From Kineosporia sp. NBRC 101731 (GTDB taxonomy: Bacteria > Actinomycetota > Actinomycetes > Actinomycetales > Kineosporiaceae): a stretch of DNA of 64,000 nt. The number at the start of each line of letters is the position of its first letter. Positions within the stretch are counted from its first letter, which is position 1. The notes below the pieces were generated by a model, which worked only from the letters and a program-made list of their open reading frames with translations, had not been told where the DNA came from and did not search any database. Positions 43,413 through 51,355 of this stretch are shown here, piece by piece. The position numbers were made by a program, and so were the translations under genes. The stretch spans positions 62,001-126,000 of the forward strand of contig NZ_BSTC01000005.1 of the NCBI RefSeq assembly GCF_030269305.1, written 5' to 3'.

Positions 43413-43811
43413 ATGCTTCTCGCCCCCACGCACGATGTCTCGGCCCACTGTGACCTGCCCTGCGGCGTCTACGACCCGGCCCAGGCCCGGCTCGAGGCCG
43501 AGTCGGTGAAGGCCGCCATCACCAAGGCCCTGGCCAGCGACGACGACGTGTTCAAGGCCCGTGCCCTGGCCGTCAAGGAAGAACGCTCCGACCTGGTCAA
43601 GCACCACCTCTGGGTGCTGTGGACCGACTACTTCAAGCCCCCGCACTTCGCGGCCTACCCGCAGCTGCACGAGCTGTTCAACGAGGCCACCAAGCTGGCC
43701 GGGGCCGGCGGAACGAAGGGTTCCTGGGACCCGGCGGTCGCCGACGAGCTGCTCGCGAAGATCGACGAGATCGCCGGGATCTTCTGGGAGACCAAGAAGG
43801 TCGCCGCCTGA
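43413..43811 (+). CDS. sodN: Nickel superoxide dismutase precursor
   Basis: 132 aa. The nickel hook HCDLPCGVYDP starts at residue 12, so His12, Cys13 and Cys17 become the Ni ligands once the 11-residue leader (MLLAPTHDVSA) is removed. The remaining helical bundle matches NiSOD: LVKHHLWVLWTDYFKPPHF and the end IFWETKK. The enzyme dismutates superoxide in the cytoplasm. It needs the SodX peptidase to expose the hook, and no sodX is next to it. Expression probably comes from the SoxR-type promoter 43 bp upstream. Confidence 0.96.
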   Translation: MLLAPTHDVSAHCDLPCGVYDPAQARLEAESVKAAITKALASDDDVFKARALAVKEERSDLVKHHLWVLWTDYFKPPHFAAYPQLHELFNEATKLAGAGGTKGSWDPAVADELLAKIDEIAGIFWETKKVAA

Positions 43812-43815
43812 CCGC

Positions 43816-44820
43816 TCAGGAGGCCCGGAGCTGATCCGGGTCGACACCCAGTACCCGCAGCAGCCGCACGCTGCGGTTGGCGGGCTCGCTGATCAGGCGT
43901 TCCAGCAGCTCGGAGGTGTCGCGCGGCCAGTCCTGGCCCAGCAGCCGGCGCGGCGGCACCATGTCGTCACCCAGGCTGCTGTTGGCCATGGCCGTGCGCA
44001 CCCGATCGTGATCCAGGCCGGCGGCCACCAGGGCCCGGGCGCCCTCGAACGTCTCCGTCGAGTTCCGCAGTAGCTGCGGATAGGCCTGTGCCACGGTGTA
44101 GGTCGTCAGGAGCGCGAGCAGCACGTCGTCGGTGCGGGCCTTCCCGCCGTCCCGGCGCTCGGCGATGTCGCCGGCCTCCAGCCGGACCCACAGCACCGCC
44201 TGTCCGGAGAAATTCTGCGGCAGCACCTTCACCAGCTGTGACAGCCAGAACTTACCCAGATCCCGCGGTACGTAACGACGGTGACCGGCCAGGGCGTCGC
44301 GGGTGGGCCGCAGTTCGGGCGGCATCGGGTCGTCCCGCCCGGGCACCTCGTCCCGGCGCAGGCCGGCCTCCAGCTGGTCGATGTCGACAGCCAGCTCGGT
44401 GAGCACCTGGACCGCGCGGCACTCGCGGTCGGCGAGCAGGGCCAGCAGCAGGTCGACCGGGGTGGCCCCGGTGGTTTCGCCGGCTCCGGTGTTCACGGAC
44501 GCCTGCTCACGGCAGCGCTCCAGCGCGGCCCGCGCCGCGTCACTGACGTACACCGGCTTCCCGGCCAGATACTCCAGCTCCGGCATCTCGTGGCGGCCGG
44601 CCTCGGGCTGTGTGTCGTCGTCCGACCAGGCAGCCCGGCGCACGTGCCACAGCGTGAGGTCGTACGGCGCGAGAAACTCCTTGATCCGCTCGCGCGAGGC
44701 CAGACCGGCCAGCAGATGGTTGGTGCCGACCCCGTTCATGCCCCCGCCCTGGGCGTGGCCGTGGGACAGGGCCCGCCGCAGTTCCTTGTCGGCCGGGTAG
44801 TCCGTCGCCTGTGTCGTCAT
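43816..44820 (-). CDS. ClpN-like (Clp repeat) protein without ATPase, paralog A
   Basis: 334 aa from ATG 44820. Two helical repeat regions resemble the Clp N-domain: NGVGTNHLLAGLASRERI near the start, VDLLLALLADRECRAVQVL mid-protein, and a third DDVLLALLTTYTVAQAYPQL. No AAA+ motifs follow. Such proteins could act as adaptors or decoys for ClpC. A paralog of the same layout is at 49691-50677. It converges on sodN with a 4-bp gap. Confidence 0.7.
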   Translation of the reverse strand: MTTQATDYPADKELRRALSHGHAQGGGMNGVGTNHLLAGLASRERIKEFLAPYDLTLWHVRRAAWSDDDTQPEAGRHEMPELEYLAGKPVYVSDAARAALERCREQASVNTGAGETTGATPVDLLLALLADRECRAVQVLTELAVDIDQLEAGLRRDEVPGRDDPMPPELRPTRDALAGHRRYVPRDLGKFWLSQLVKVLPQNFSGQAVLWVRLEAGDIAERRDGGKARTDDVLLALLTTYTVAQAYPQLLRNSTETFEGARALVAAGLDHDRVRTAMANSSLGDDMVPPRRLLGQDWPRDTSELLERLISEPANRSVRLLRVLGVDPDQLRAS

Positions 44821-44910
44821 ACGGACGATCCTCGACGAGAGGGGCCGTCCCGGGCGTCGGCCAGTGGTCGCATCCGGGCCGGTACGACGAAAGTGGTACG
44901 GCGCAAAGGG

Positions 44911-44949
44911 GCGCACCCCCGCTCGGGTCAGGGCCGACCGGGGGTGCGC
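44911..44949 (-). terminator. Hairpin downstream of the GH87-like gene
   Basis: GCGCACCCCCG (44911-44921) pairs with CGGGGGTGCGC (44939-44949), with an inner TCGG/CCGA pair, 11 nt after the minus-strand stop. Confidence 0.75.
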
Positions 44950-44959
44950 GTTCGGGGGG

Positions 44960-46786
44960 TTAGGAAAGACTCCCGCAGGAGGAGGAACTGGTCGACCAGC
45001 CGGAGTTGCCACCCTCGTCGGTGACCGTAAAACCGCTCCCGCAGTCGTAGACCGGCTGGGCGGCGCCGACGTTCGTAGCGGTCACGTCTTTGAACGTGGC
45101 TGAACCGGGGGCCTGGAGCTGAAGGACGAAGGAGCCCGTGCCGTCGACGGTCACGTCGGAGAAGCTCACCCCGGTCACGCTGCCCTCGACGACATGGATC
45201 GCGGCGTAGGAGCTGTCGAGGATCGTGGTGTCGCTGACCTTGATCCGGGCACCGCTGATGCCCTCGTTCAGGCCGTCGAACCAGAGGGCCCCGACCCCGA
45301 ACTTCCAGTTGCTGTCCAGGTTCCCGGCCCGGATCAGGGTGTTGCCGCTGAGGTCGAACGTGCCCTGTACCGCGGTCTTTCCCTGCACACCGGGATACCG
45401 GTTGCCCACGTGGATGCCGCCGCCGTTCACCACCGTGTCGGACACCACGTTCTTCGTGACGGTGATGTCCTGACCGCCGTAGATCGCGATGTTGTTCGCC
45501 AGAATCGGTGCCACCACGGTGTTCTGGGTGAAGGAGTTTCCGGCGTTGTCGTCGTCCTGCGCCCACATCGCCAGGCCGTCGTCACCGGTGTTGCGCACGA
45601 ACGTGTTCTGCACCCTCGAGTTGGTCACGCCCTGGTGGAAGTTCACGCCGTCGGCCGTGGTGTCGAGGATCCGGCTGTTGCGCAGCGTGAAGTTGTCCAT
45701 CGGGCCGTCCATCCAGGCGCCGACCTTGGTGTGCTGCATCCAGACGTTGTCCACGACGGAGTCGCTCATCGCGCCGCCGATCGCCTGCCGGGGCGCGCTG
45801 TCGTCGCGGTCGGTGGTCTCGCCGATGATCGCGAGGTTCTTCACCGTGACGTTCCGGCTGGGGCCGCCGTCGACGACGTACCTGCCGTAGAAGCCGACAT
45901 TGTCGCCCGTCAGCACGCTGTGCCAGGGGCCGGCTCCGGCCACGGTGACCCCGTCCACGATCAGGTGGTCGGTGACCTTGAACGTGCCTTCGGGCACCCA
46001 CACCGACTTCCCCTGGGAAGCCCCGTCGTACAGCGCCTTCTGGATCGCGGCGGTGGCGTCGGTGCGGCCGGTGGCGTCGGCGCCGTAGTCCCTGGCCACG
46101 TCGAGAGCGCCCGCCGGGGCCTCGCCCGCCTCGTCCACCATCTCGAAGTCGGCCAGATCAACCGTGAAGGTGGGGGATTCGCTGATCGAGGTGACGCTCA
46201 CACGCACCTTCGAGCCGGCGGTGAGGGTCTTGCCGAAGAGGGTGCGGGCCTCGTCGTAGAAGTGGTGCGGGTTCTCGCCCGGGGTGTTCGTGAACGGATA
46301 GGCGCCGTAGAACCAGCCGTACCGCGAGGTCAGGCCGAGATCCGTGAGCCGGTCGCCGTCGGTCTCCACCGCCACGCTCGTGTCGCGGCCGGTGCCCGCC
46401 GCGTTGTCGGGCAGGCTGTAGCGCAGCACCATCGAGTTGGCGTCGGCGGGCAGGGTGAACTCGACGTACTCGCCCACCGCGTCGAGCGTCACCGCGCGGC
46501 GGCCGGAGGCCTCGGAGGGCAGCGTGCCGTAGGTGCGGCCGGGGCCGATCATCGTGCCGTCGGTCGCGGCGTCCTCCGCCTCGACCTCCTGGAACGGTAC
46601 CTGCGCACCCCGTCCTTCGACCCCCACCGGTGAGATCGCGGAATGGGAGGACGTCGTGGTCGCCGCGGTCTCGTCGGTGCCGTTCCCGGTCTCCTCGGCG
46701 GCGGTCGCGCTCATCGCGGCGATGCCGGCCGTGAGCAGGCCCGCGGCGGCCACGGCCGCCGTGGACCGGCGATGGATGCTCTTCAT
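44960..46786 (-). CDS. Secreted right-handed beta-helix glycosidase, GH87 (alpha-1,3-glucanase/mycodextranase)-like
   Basis: 608 aa. A Sec signal ends near ATAAEE (residue 31). Residues about 60-225 form a CBM-like beta-sandwich (VEAEDAATDG start). From about 235 a parallel beta-helix begins with DYGADATGRTDATAAIQKAL. The catalytic zone has DGVNFHQGVTNSRVQ and RNTGDDGLAMW, whose Asp cluster matches GH87. The enzyme would cut alpha-1,3-glucan of fungal walls or related glucans. The family call rests on motif memory; a generic pectate-lyase-fold enzyme is the alternative. Confidence 0.82.
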   Translation of the reverse strand: MKSIHRRSTAAVAAAGLLTAGIAAMSATAAEETGNGTDETAATTTSSHSAISPVGVEGRGAQVPFQEVEAEDAATDGTMIGPGRTYGTLPSEASGRRAVTLDAVGEYVEFTLPADANSMVLRYSLPDNAAGTGRDTSVAVETDGDRLTDLGLTSRYGWFYGAYPFTNTPGENPHHFYDEARTLFGKTLTAGSKVRVSVTSISESPTFTVDLADFEMVDEAGEAPAGALDVARDYGADATGRTDATAAIQKALYDGASQGKSVWVPEGTFKVTDHLIVDGVTVAGAGPWHSVLTGDNVGFYGRYVVDGGPSRNVTVKNLAIIGETTDRDDSAPRQAIGGAMSDSVVDNVWMQHTKVGAWMDGPMDNFTLRNSRILDTTADGVNFHQGVTNSRVQNTFVRNTGDDGLAMWAQDDDNAGNSFTQNTVVAPILANNIAIYGGQDITVTKNVVSDTVVNGGGIHVGNRYPGVQGKTAVQGTFDLSGNTLIRAGNLDSNWKFGVGALWFDGLNEGISGARIKVSDTTILDSSYAAIHVVEGSVTGVSFSDVTVDGTGSFVLQLQAPGSATFKDVTATNVGAAQPVYDCGSGFTVTDEGGNSGWSTSSSSCGSLS

Positions 46787-47009
46787 GAAGGTAATTCCTT
46801 GCGTCAGGGTGCTCGGAACTGTACAGATGAATGAAAGTTATTGGCAAGAAAGCATTTTTATGGGCAAGGGATTCGCACTGCCTTGATTTTCGGTTAGCGC
46901 GGAGGGTTTTTCTTGAGGGTTATTTAGCTACTGGGCGAAAGTTGCTTTATGGGTGGGTGGGAGTGGCGCACCCGCTGTGCCGGGAACGCGATGTGCCTGG
47001 GGTCGCGGT

Positions 47010-47325
47010 ATGACCGACGGGCGCATCGCCTCGGTGGGAGGGGTGGTGGTGACCCGTGGGGGAGTCGAGGTGTTCCTGGAGCCGCGGCCGGAGGGGGACG
47101 CGCGGCTGGGGGCCTGGGTCGACCGCACCGGACATCTGCATCAGGAACTCGATGCGCGGGGCCGGTACGACGAGACCCGGGCGGGCCGGCGTCACGCCTG
47201 GAAGGGCGGTACCGGGTCCGGGGGAACGGGTCGTCCATCTCGACGACACCGGATTCTGGGCTTTCGGGGAGTTCGCCGACGCGGAACTGCATCACGCCGG
47301 TTACGTCATGAGTCCCGGGGAGTAA
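47010..47325 (+). pseudogene. Atu4866-family protein gene with two single-G deletions
   Basis: The product starts MTDGRIASVGGVVVTRGG in one frame, continues GRYRVRG in a second and finishes ERVVHLDDTGFWAFGEFADA in a third. Joined, GRYDETRAG..GRYRVRG..LDDTGFWAFGEF..LHHAGYVM is the Atu4866 family pattern. Frame is lost by one missing G after AAGGG (near 47205) and one in the G run near 47220. Both are in homopolymers, so sequencing error is as likely as real decay. Confidence 0.65.
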
Positions 47326-47411
47326 CGACCGGTGAAATAATCGCCCGGGTGTTCGGCGCAGACCACGGTGTTTTCGTGAACCGGCACACCTGTGCTTATC
47401 GTGATCCGGAC

Positions 47412-48575
47412 ATGATGAATTCTTTGACGGCCGAGCGCCATGACCAGGTGCTGGGCACCGGTCTGAACGTCGTGGTTTTCAGGATGGCCGAAAGTCCCGC
47501 CTGCCGGCAGTTCCAGCCTGAGCTCGACGACCTCGTCAGACGCCGGCCGGAGATCGCGGTGTGGACGGTCGAGGCGATGAAGGAACGCGCGCTCTCCACC
47601 CGTCATCATCTGAAGGCCCTGCCCAGCATCGTCATCTATCGCGACGGGCTGCCCTGCCGGCGGTTCGCCGGGGCGATGGCGGCCGACGCGCTGTCGGACG
47701 CGATCGACGAGGTGGCCGTCGCCGACATGGGCGAGGAGCATCAGGACTGGATGCTCTGGATGGCCGAGACCGGTGAGGCCGGTTCGCCGTACATCGATGG
47801 CCAGGCCTCGGCAGATCCGGGCGAGGTGGGTACTCCCGGTGGCCTCGACCACTCGGCGTCCCGGCGCCCGGATTCCCGCGGGCAGGCCGTGGAGCTGGAC
47901 CCGGTGGTGCCTTCCCGGCCGGGAGTCCCCATGACGGAAGGCGTGGGCGAACCGCTCGCGCCGATGATGCCGGCCGCCTCGATGAGGCCGGCCAGGCCGA
48001 TGAGGTCGGCGATGGCGGCCACGCTGGCCACACCGATGGGGGCTGTCGTACCCGCCGGGGCCGGGTTCGCACCCCGGCGAACGGATGACCCCGTTTCGGG
48101 TAGAAATCTGGAATCCCTCATGAATTCGGCCACGATCGCCTGGTACGCCGGGGATGCGGCTACAGCTATTCGCGACTTCACTACTCTTCTCGAGATGGAT
48201 CCGACATCGGAACAGGTCCTGAGCTCGCGAGGGCAGGTGCTGGCCGACAACGGAGGAGGCGTCACTGCCGTGAAAGACCTCGACCGGGCAATCGCCGGAT
48301 CGATCGACGAATTCTCCGCGGCCTATGCGCGATCGGCCCGGGCCCTGGCCCTGGCCCAGAGCGGGCGGCACGACGAGGCCGACATCGACATGGCCGAGGC
48401 GCTCGCGGTCACCCCGAACAGTGCGTGGGCGCATTTCCGCAAGGCCCGCATCCTGTTGCTGCGCGGTGATCTCGCCGGCATGGACTCCGCGTTGCGCCGG
48501 GCCATGGAGACGGCCGAGCCGCCCCTGACCGAGCACCAGCGGGCGATGGCGCAGGCGTTGCTGCAGCTGACCTGA
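47412..48575 (+). CDS. Thioredoxin-fold protein with C-terminal TPR repeats
   Basis: 387 aa from ATG 47412 (a second ATG follows at once; no strong ribosome site). The N-terminal 105 residues have a thioredoxin fold: VVVFRMAESPACRQFQPEL, then LPSIVIYRDG with the cis-Pro. The first active-site Cys is replaced (SPAC instead of CxxC), leaving a monothiol. A Pro/Met/Ala-rich linker follows and then two or three TPRs (about 250-385). It may bind or glutathionylate partners instead of reducing disulfides. Cytoplasmic. Confidence 0.7.
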   Translation: MMNSLTAERHDQVLGTGLNVVVFRMAESPACRQFQPELDDLVRRRPEIAVWTVEAMKERALSTRHHLKALPSIVIYRDGLPCRRFAGAMAADALSDAIDEVAVADMGEEHQDWMLWMAETGEAGSPYIDGQASADPGEVGTPGGLDHSASRRPDSRGQAVELDPVVPSRPGVPMTEGVGEPLAPMMPAASMRPARPMRSAMAATLATPMGAVVPAGAGFAPRRTDDPVSGRNLESLMNSATIAWYAGDAATAIRDFTTLLEMDPTSEQVLSSRGQVLADNGGGVTAVKDLDRAIAGSIDEFSAAYARSARALALAQSGRHDEADIDMAEALAVTPNSAWAHFRKARILLLRGDLAGMDSALRRAMETAEPPLTEHQRAMAQALLQLT

Positions 48576-48594
48576 CCTGACCTGACCTGACCTG
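48567..48594 (+). repeat. CTGAC tandem repeat spanning the stop codon
   Basis: Five CTGAC units run from 48567 to 48591, followed by CTG. The stop TGA (48573-48575) is inside the array, so slippage there would change the C-terminus by only a few residues. Confidence 0.85.
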
Positions 48595-48600
48595 CGCAGA

Positions 48601-49566
48601 CTAGGGTTTCCGGGCGGACGCGGCCAGGCTGGCCACCGTGGTCACGACCAGCGTCCCGATGATGACCGTCAGGGACAGCCAGATCGGGATCTCGCCGCCG
48701 AAGGGAGCCCAGTCCGCCCAGTGGTACTCGTGCATCGCGTGCAGCACGAGCTTCACACCGATGAAGGCCAGGATGAACGACAGGCCCAGCGACAGGTAGA
48801 TGAGTCTCTGCAGCAGCCCTCCGATGAGGAAGTAGAGCTGCCGCAGGCCCATCAGGGCGAAGACATTGGCGGTGAAGACCAGGTACGGCTCCTGGGTGAG
48901 GCCGTAGATGGCGGGGATCGAGTCGAGGGCGAAGAGCAGGTCGGTGCTGCCCAGGGCGATGATGACGAAGAGCATGGGCGTGATCAGCCGTTTCCCGTCC
49001 CGCACCACGGTCAGGGCCCGGCCCTCGAAGTCGTCGGTGGAGGGGAAGCGGCGGTTGACGAAGCGCATCAGGGCGTTCTCGGTGACCTCGTCCTCCTCGT
49101 CACCGTGATTGCGGTAGTCGGCCACCAGCTTGGCGGCGGTGTAGACGAGGAACGCGCCGAAGATGAAGAAGACCCACGAGAACCGGCTGATCGCGGCCGC
49201 GCCCACGGCGATGAAGACCGCCCGGAACACCAGGGCCAGGATGATGCCGATGGTCAGGGCGTACTGCTGGAGATGGCGGGGCACGCCGAGTTTCCCCATG
49301 ATGATGAGGAAGATGAACAGGTTGTCGACCGACAGGCTGTACTCGGTCAGCCAGCCCGCGAAGAACTCACCCGCGTAAGCGCTTCCGGCGGTGGCCCAGA
49401 CACCCAGGCCGAAGATCACCGCCAGCGCCACGAACACCGTGACGGCGATGCCGGCCTCGCGCATCGACGGTTCGTGCACGTTGCGCCCGATGACGAACAC
49501 GTCGAGGCCCAGCACGGCGATCAGCACGATCGCGGTGATGACCCAGGTGTACAGGTGAACGTCCAC
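48601..49566 (-). CDS. TerC-family integral membrane protein
   Basis: 321 aa from a GTG at 49566. About eight membrane helices. SVDNLFIFLIIMGKLGVP and the later ALGSTDLLFALDSIPAIYGL carry the acidic metal-binding residues of the family. TerC/Alx proteins export Mn2+ and support metalation of secreted proteins or tellurite resistance. Monocistronic. Confidence 0.93.
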   Translation of the reverse strand: MDVHLYTWVITAIVLIAVLGLDVFVIGRNVHEPSMREAGIAVTVFVALAVIFGLGVWATAGSAYAGEFFAGWLTEYSLSVDNLFIFLIIMGKLGVPRHLQQYALTIGIILALVFRAVFIAVGAAAISRFSWVFFIFGAFLVYTAAKLVADYRNHGDEEDEVTENALMRFVNRRFPSTDDFEGRALTVVRDGKRLITPMLFVIIALGSTDLLFALDSIPAIYGLTQEPYLVFTANVFALMGLRQLYFLIGGLLQRLIYLSLGLSFILAFIGVKLVLHAMHEYHWADWAPFGGEIPIWLSLTVIIGTLVVTTVASLAASARKP

Positions 49567-49690
49567 GATCGGGTCAATCGGCAGCCGGACGGGTCGCCTT
49601 CACCCCGACCCGCGGGTACGACTTCCGTCGTACGGCGGTGTAGACGGATGGGCGACGCGTCCGCGGGTGCTGCCGCAGCAGGATCAGGAC

Positions 49691-50677
49691 ATGACGACGA
49701 CGGCCCGCGCACCCTTCCCCGGCAGCGACGAGTTCAACCAGATCTGGACCCGTGCCTTCATCCACGCCGACGAGAGTGTCGGCACCCACCACCTGCTGCG
49801 CGGCATGATGCACAGGCAACCCGTGCGCGACGCGCTGGACGCCTACGACATCACCGAGCAGGTGCTGCGCGGACTCGTCCAGCAGGAGGCGGACGAAACC
49901 GGTGACGTCGGGCGGATGCTGGCCGTCACGGTGGAGCCGACGCAGTTCTCCTCCGCTGCCGCGGCCGCCCTCGACCGTGCCCAGGACAGCGCCTCGGTGA
50001 CGGGCCGGGCCGACCGCAGCCCGGTCGACGTGCTGCTGGCGATGCTCGGGGACTCGCAGTGCCGGGCCACGGGCATCCTCGCCGAGTGCGGCGCCGACAT
50101 CGCCGAACTGCGCGATGCCCTGCGCGAGGGACGGGTGCCGGCCCGCCACGAGCGACTGCCCGCCTCCCTGCACCGGACCCGCGACGCCCTGATCGGCCGG
50201 GTCCGCTACGAGCCCCAGGGCCGGGGCGTGGTGCGCTGGCTGCGGAAGGTCGTGCTGAGCCTGGCCGACCAGAACCTGGCCGCGAACCCGGTGTTATGGG
50301 TCCGGCTGGAGGCCGCCGAGCTGGCCCGGGAGAAGGGCCGCCGGCTGAGTTCCGACGACGTGCTGCTGGCGCTGCTCACCACCCACCAGGTGGCCCTGGC
50401 GTACCCGCACCTGGTGGGGGGCGGTCAACACCGCTACGGCGGCGGTCAGGCGCTGGCCGCCGCCGGGCTCGACCACGACCACGTGCGCGACACGATGGCC
50501 GTCACCGACCTGGGCCGCGACGCCCTGCCCCCGCCGGCCAGCTTCGGCGACTGGCCGCAGGACACCCGCCAGGTGCTCGAGCGGCTGGTCTGTGTGGAGG
50601 GAAACCGCAGCGCCCGGCTGCTGAGCGCCCTCGGCGTCGGCCTAGTTCCGGACCACACCCAGCCGATGTGCGATTAG
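49691..50677 (+). CDS. ClpN-like protein without ATPase, paralog B
   Basis: 328 aa from ATG 49691. Same plan as the protein at 43816-44820: ESVGTHHLLRGMMHRQPVRD, then VDVLLAMLGDSQCRATGIL, a KVVLSLADQNLAANPVLWVRLE region matching KVLPQNFSGQAVLWVRLE in the paralog, and SSDDVLLALLTTHQVALAYPH. No AAA+ domain. It overlaps the response regulator gene by 36 bp at the 3' ends. Confidence 0.7.
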   Translation: MTTTARAPFPGSDEFNQIWTRAFIHADESVGTHHLLRGMMHRQPVRDALDAYDITEQVLRGLVQQEADETGDVGRMLAVTVEPTQFSSAAAAALDRAQDSASVTGRADRSPVDVLLAMLGDSQCRATGILAECGADIAELRDALREGRVPARHERLPASLHRTRDALIGRVRYEPQGRGVVRWLRKVVLSLADQNLAANPVLWVRLEAAELAREKGRRLSSDDVLLALLTTHQVALAYPHLVGGGQHRYGGGQALAAAGLDHDHVRDTMAVTDLGRDALPPPASFGDWPQDTRQVLERLVCVEGNRSARLLSALGVGLVPDHTQPMCD

Positions 50678-51355
50678 GGCTGCCTGCACCCGGTTCTCAC
50701 ACCCCAGCTTGGTCAGCACCCGGCTCACGTGGGTCTTCACCGTGGCTTCGCTGATCCACAGCTGCGTGCTGATCGCGGCGTTCGAGAGGCCCTGCGCCAC
50801 GAGCACCAGCACCTCGCGCTCGCGGGCGCTGAGCTCCCGCAGACCCTTCTCGGCGAACTCGGGCAGCTCGATCCCGGGCGCGGGTGAGGCCTGGGTCGAC
50901 GCTCGGGGCGACGCGGCGGGCGTGGGTGCGTTCAGGCCGTCGAGCAGCTGACGGGTGACCGCGGGGGAGAGGAACGCGTCCCCGTTCGCCGCCGCCCGCA
51001 CGGCCCGGGCCAGGTCCTCGGCCGCCGCGTCTTTCAGCAGGAACCCGGCCGCCCCACCGGCCAGCGCCCGGGTCACGTAGTCGCTCTCGCCGAACGTGGT
51101 CAGGATGATGACCACCGCCTCCGGCCAGCTCTCGCGCAGCCGGATCAGGGCGGTCAGGCCGTCGGTGCCGGGCATCTGCACATCCATGAGCACCACGTCG
51201 GGCCGGTGCTCGAGGGCCTTCTCGACGGCCTCGGCGCCGTCGCCGGCCTCCCAGGCGACATCGATGCCCTCCACCATCGACAGCACGAACCGGATCCCGC
51301 CGCGCACCAGGGCGTCGTCGTCCGCGATCAAGACCCGTACCGGTGCGTCCGTCAT
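50642..51355 (-). CDS. NarL/LuxR-type response regulator
   Basis: 237 aa. The receiver has ADDDALVR, the phospho-acceptor Asp in VVLMDVQMPGTDG (about residue 57) and the Lys in FLLKDAA. The C-terminal LuxR HTH is LSAREREVLVLVAQGLSNAA then TVKTHVSRVLTKLG. Its start overlaps the kinase stop (TGATG), so it is the partner of the upstream kinase. Confidence 0.95.
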   Translation of the reverse strand: MTDAPVRVLIADDDALVRGGIRFVLSMVEGIDVAWEAGDGAEAVEKALEHRPDVVLMDVQMPGTDGLTALIRLRESWPEAVVIILTTFGESDYVTRALAGGAAGFLLKDAAAEDLARAVRAAANGDAFLSPAVTRQLLDGLNAPTPAASPRASTQASPAPGIELPEFAEKGLRELSAREREVLVLVAQGLSNAAISTQLWISEATVKTHVSRVLTKLGCENRVQAALIAHRLGVVRN

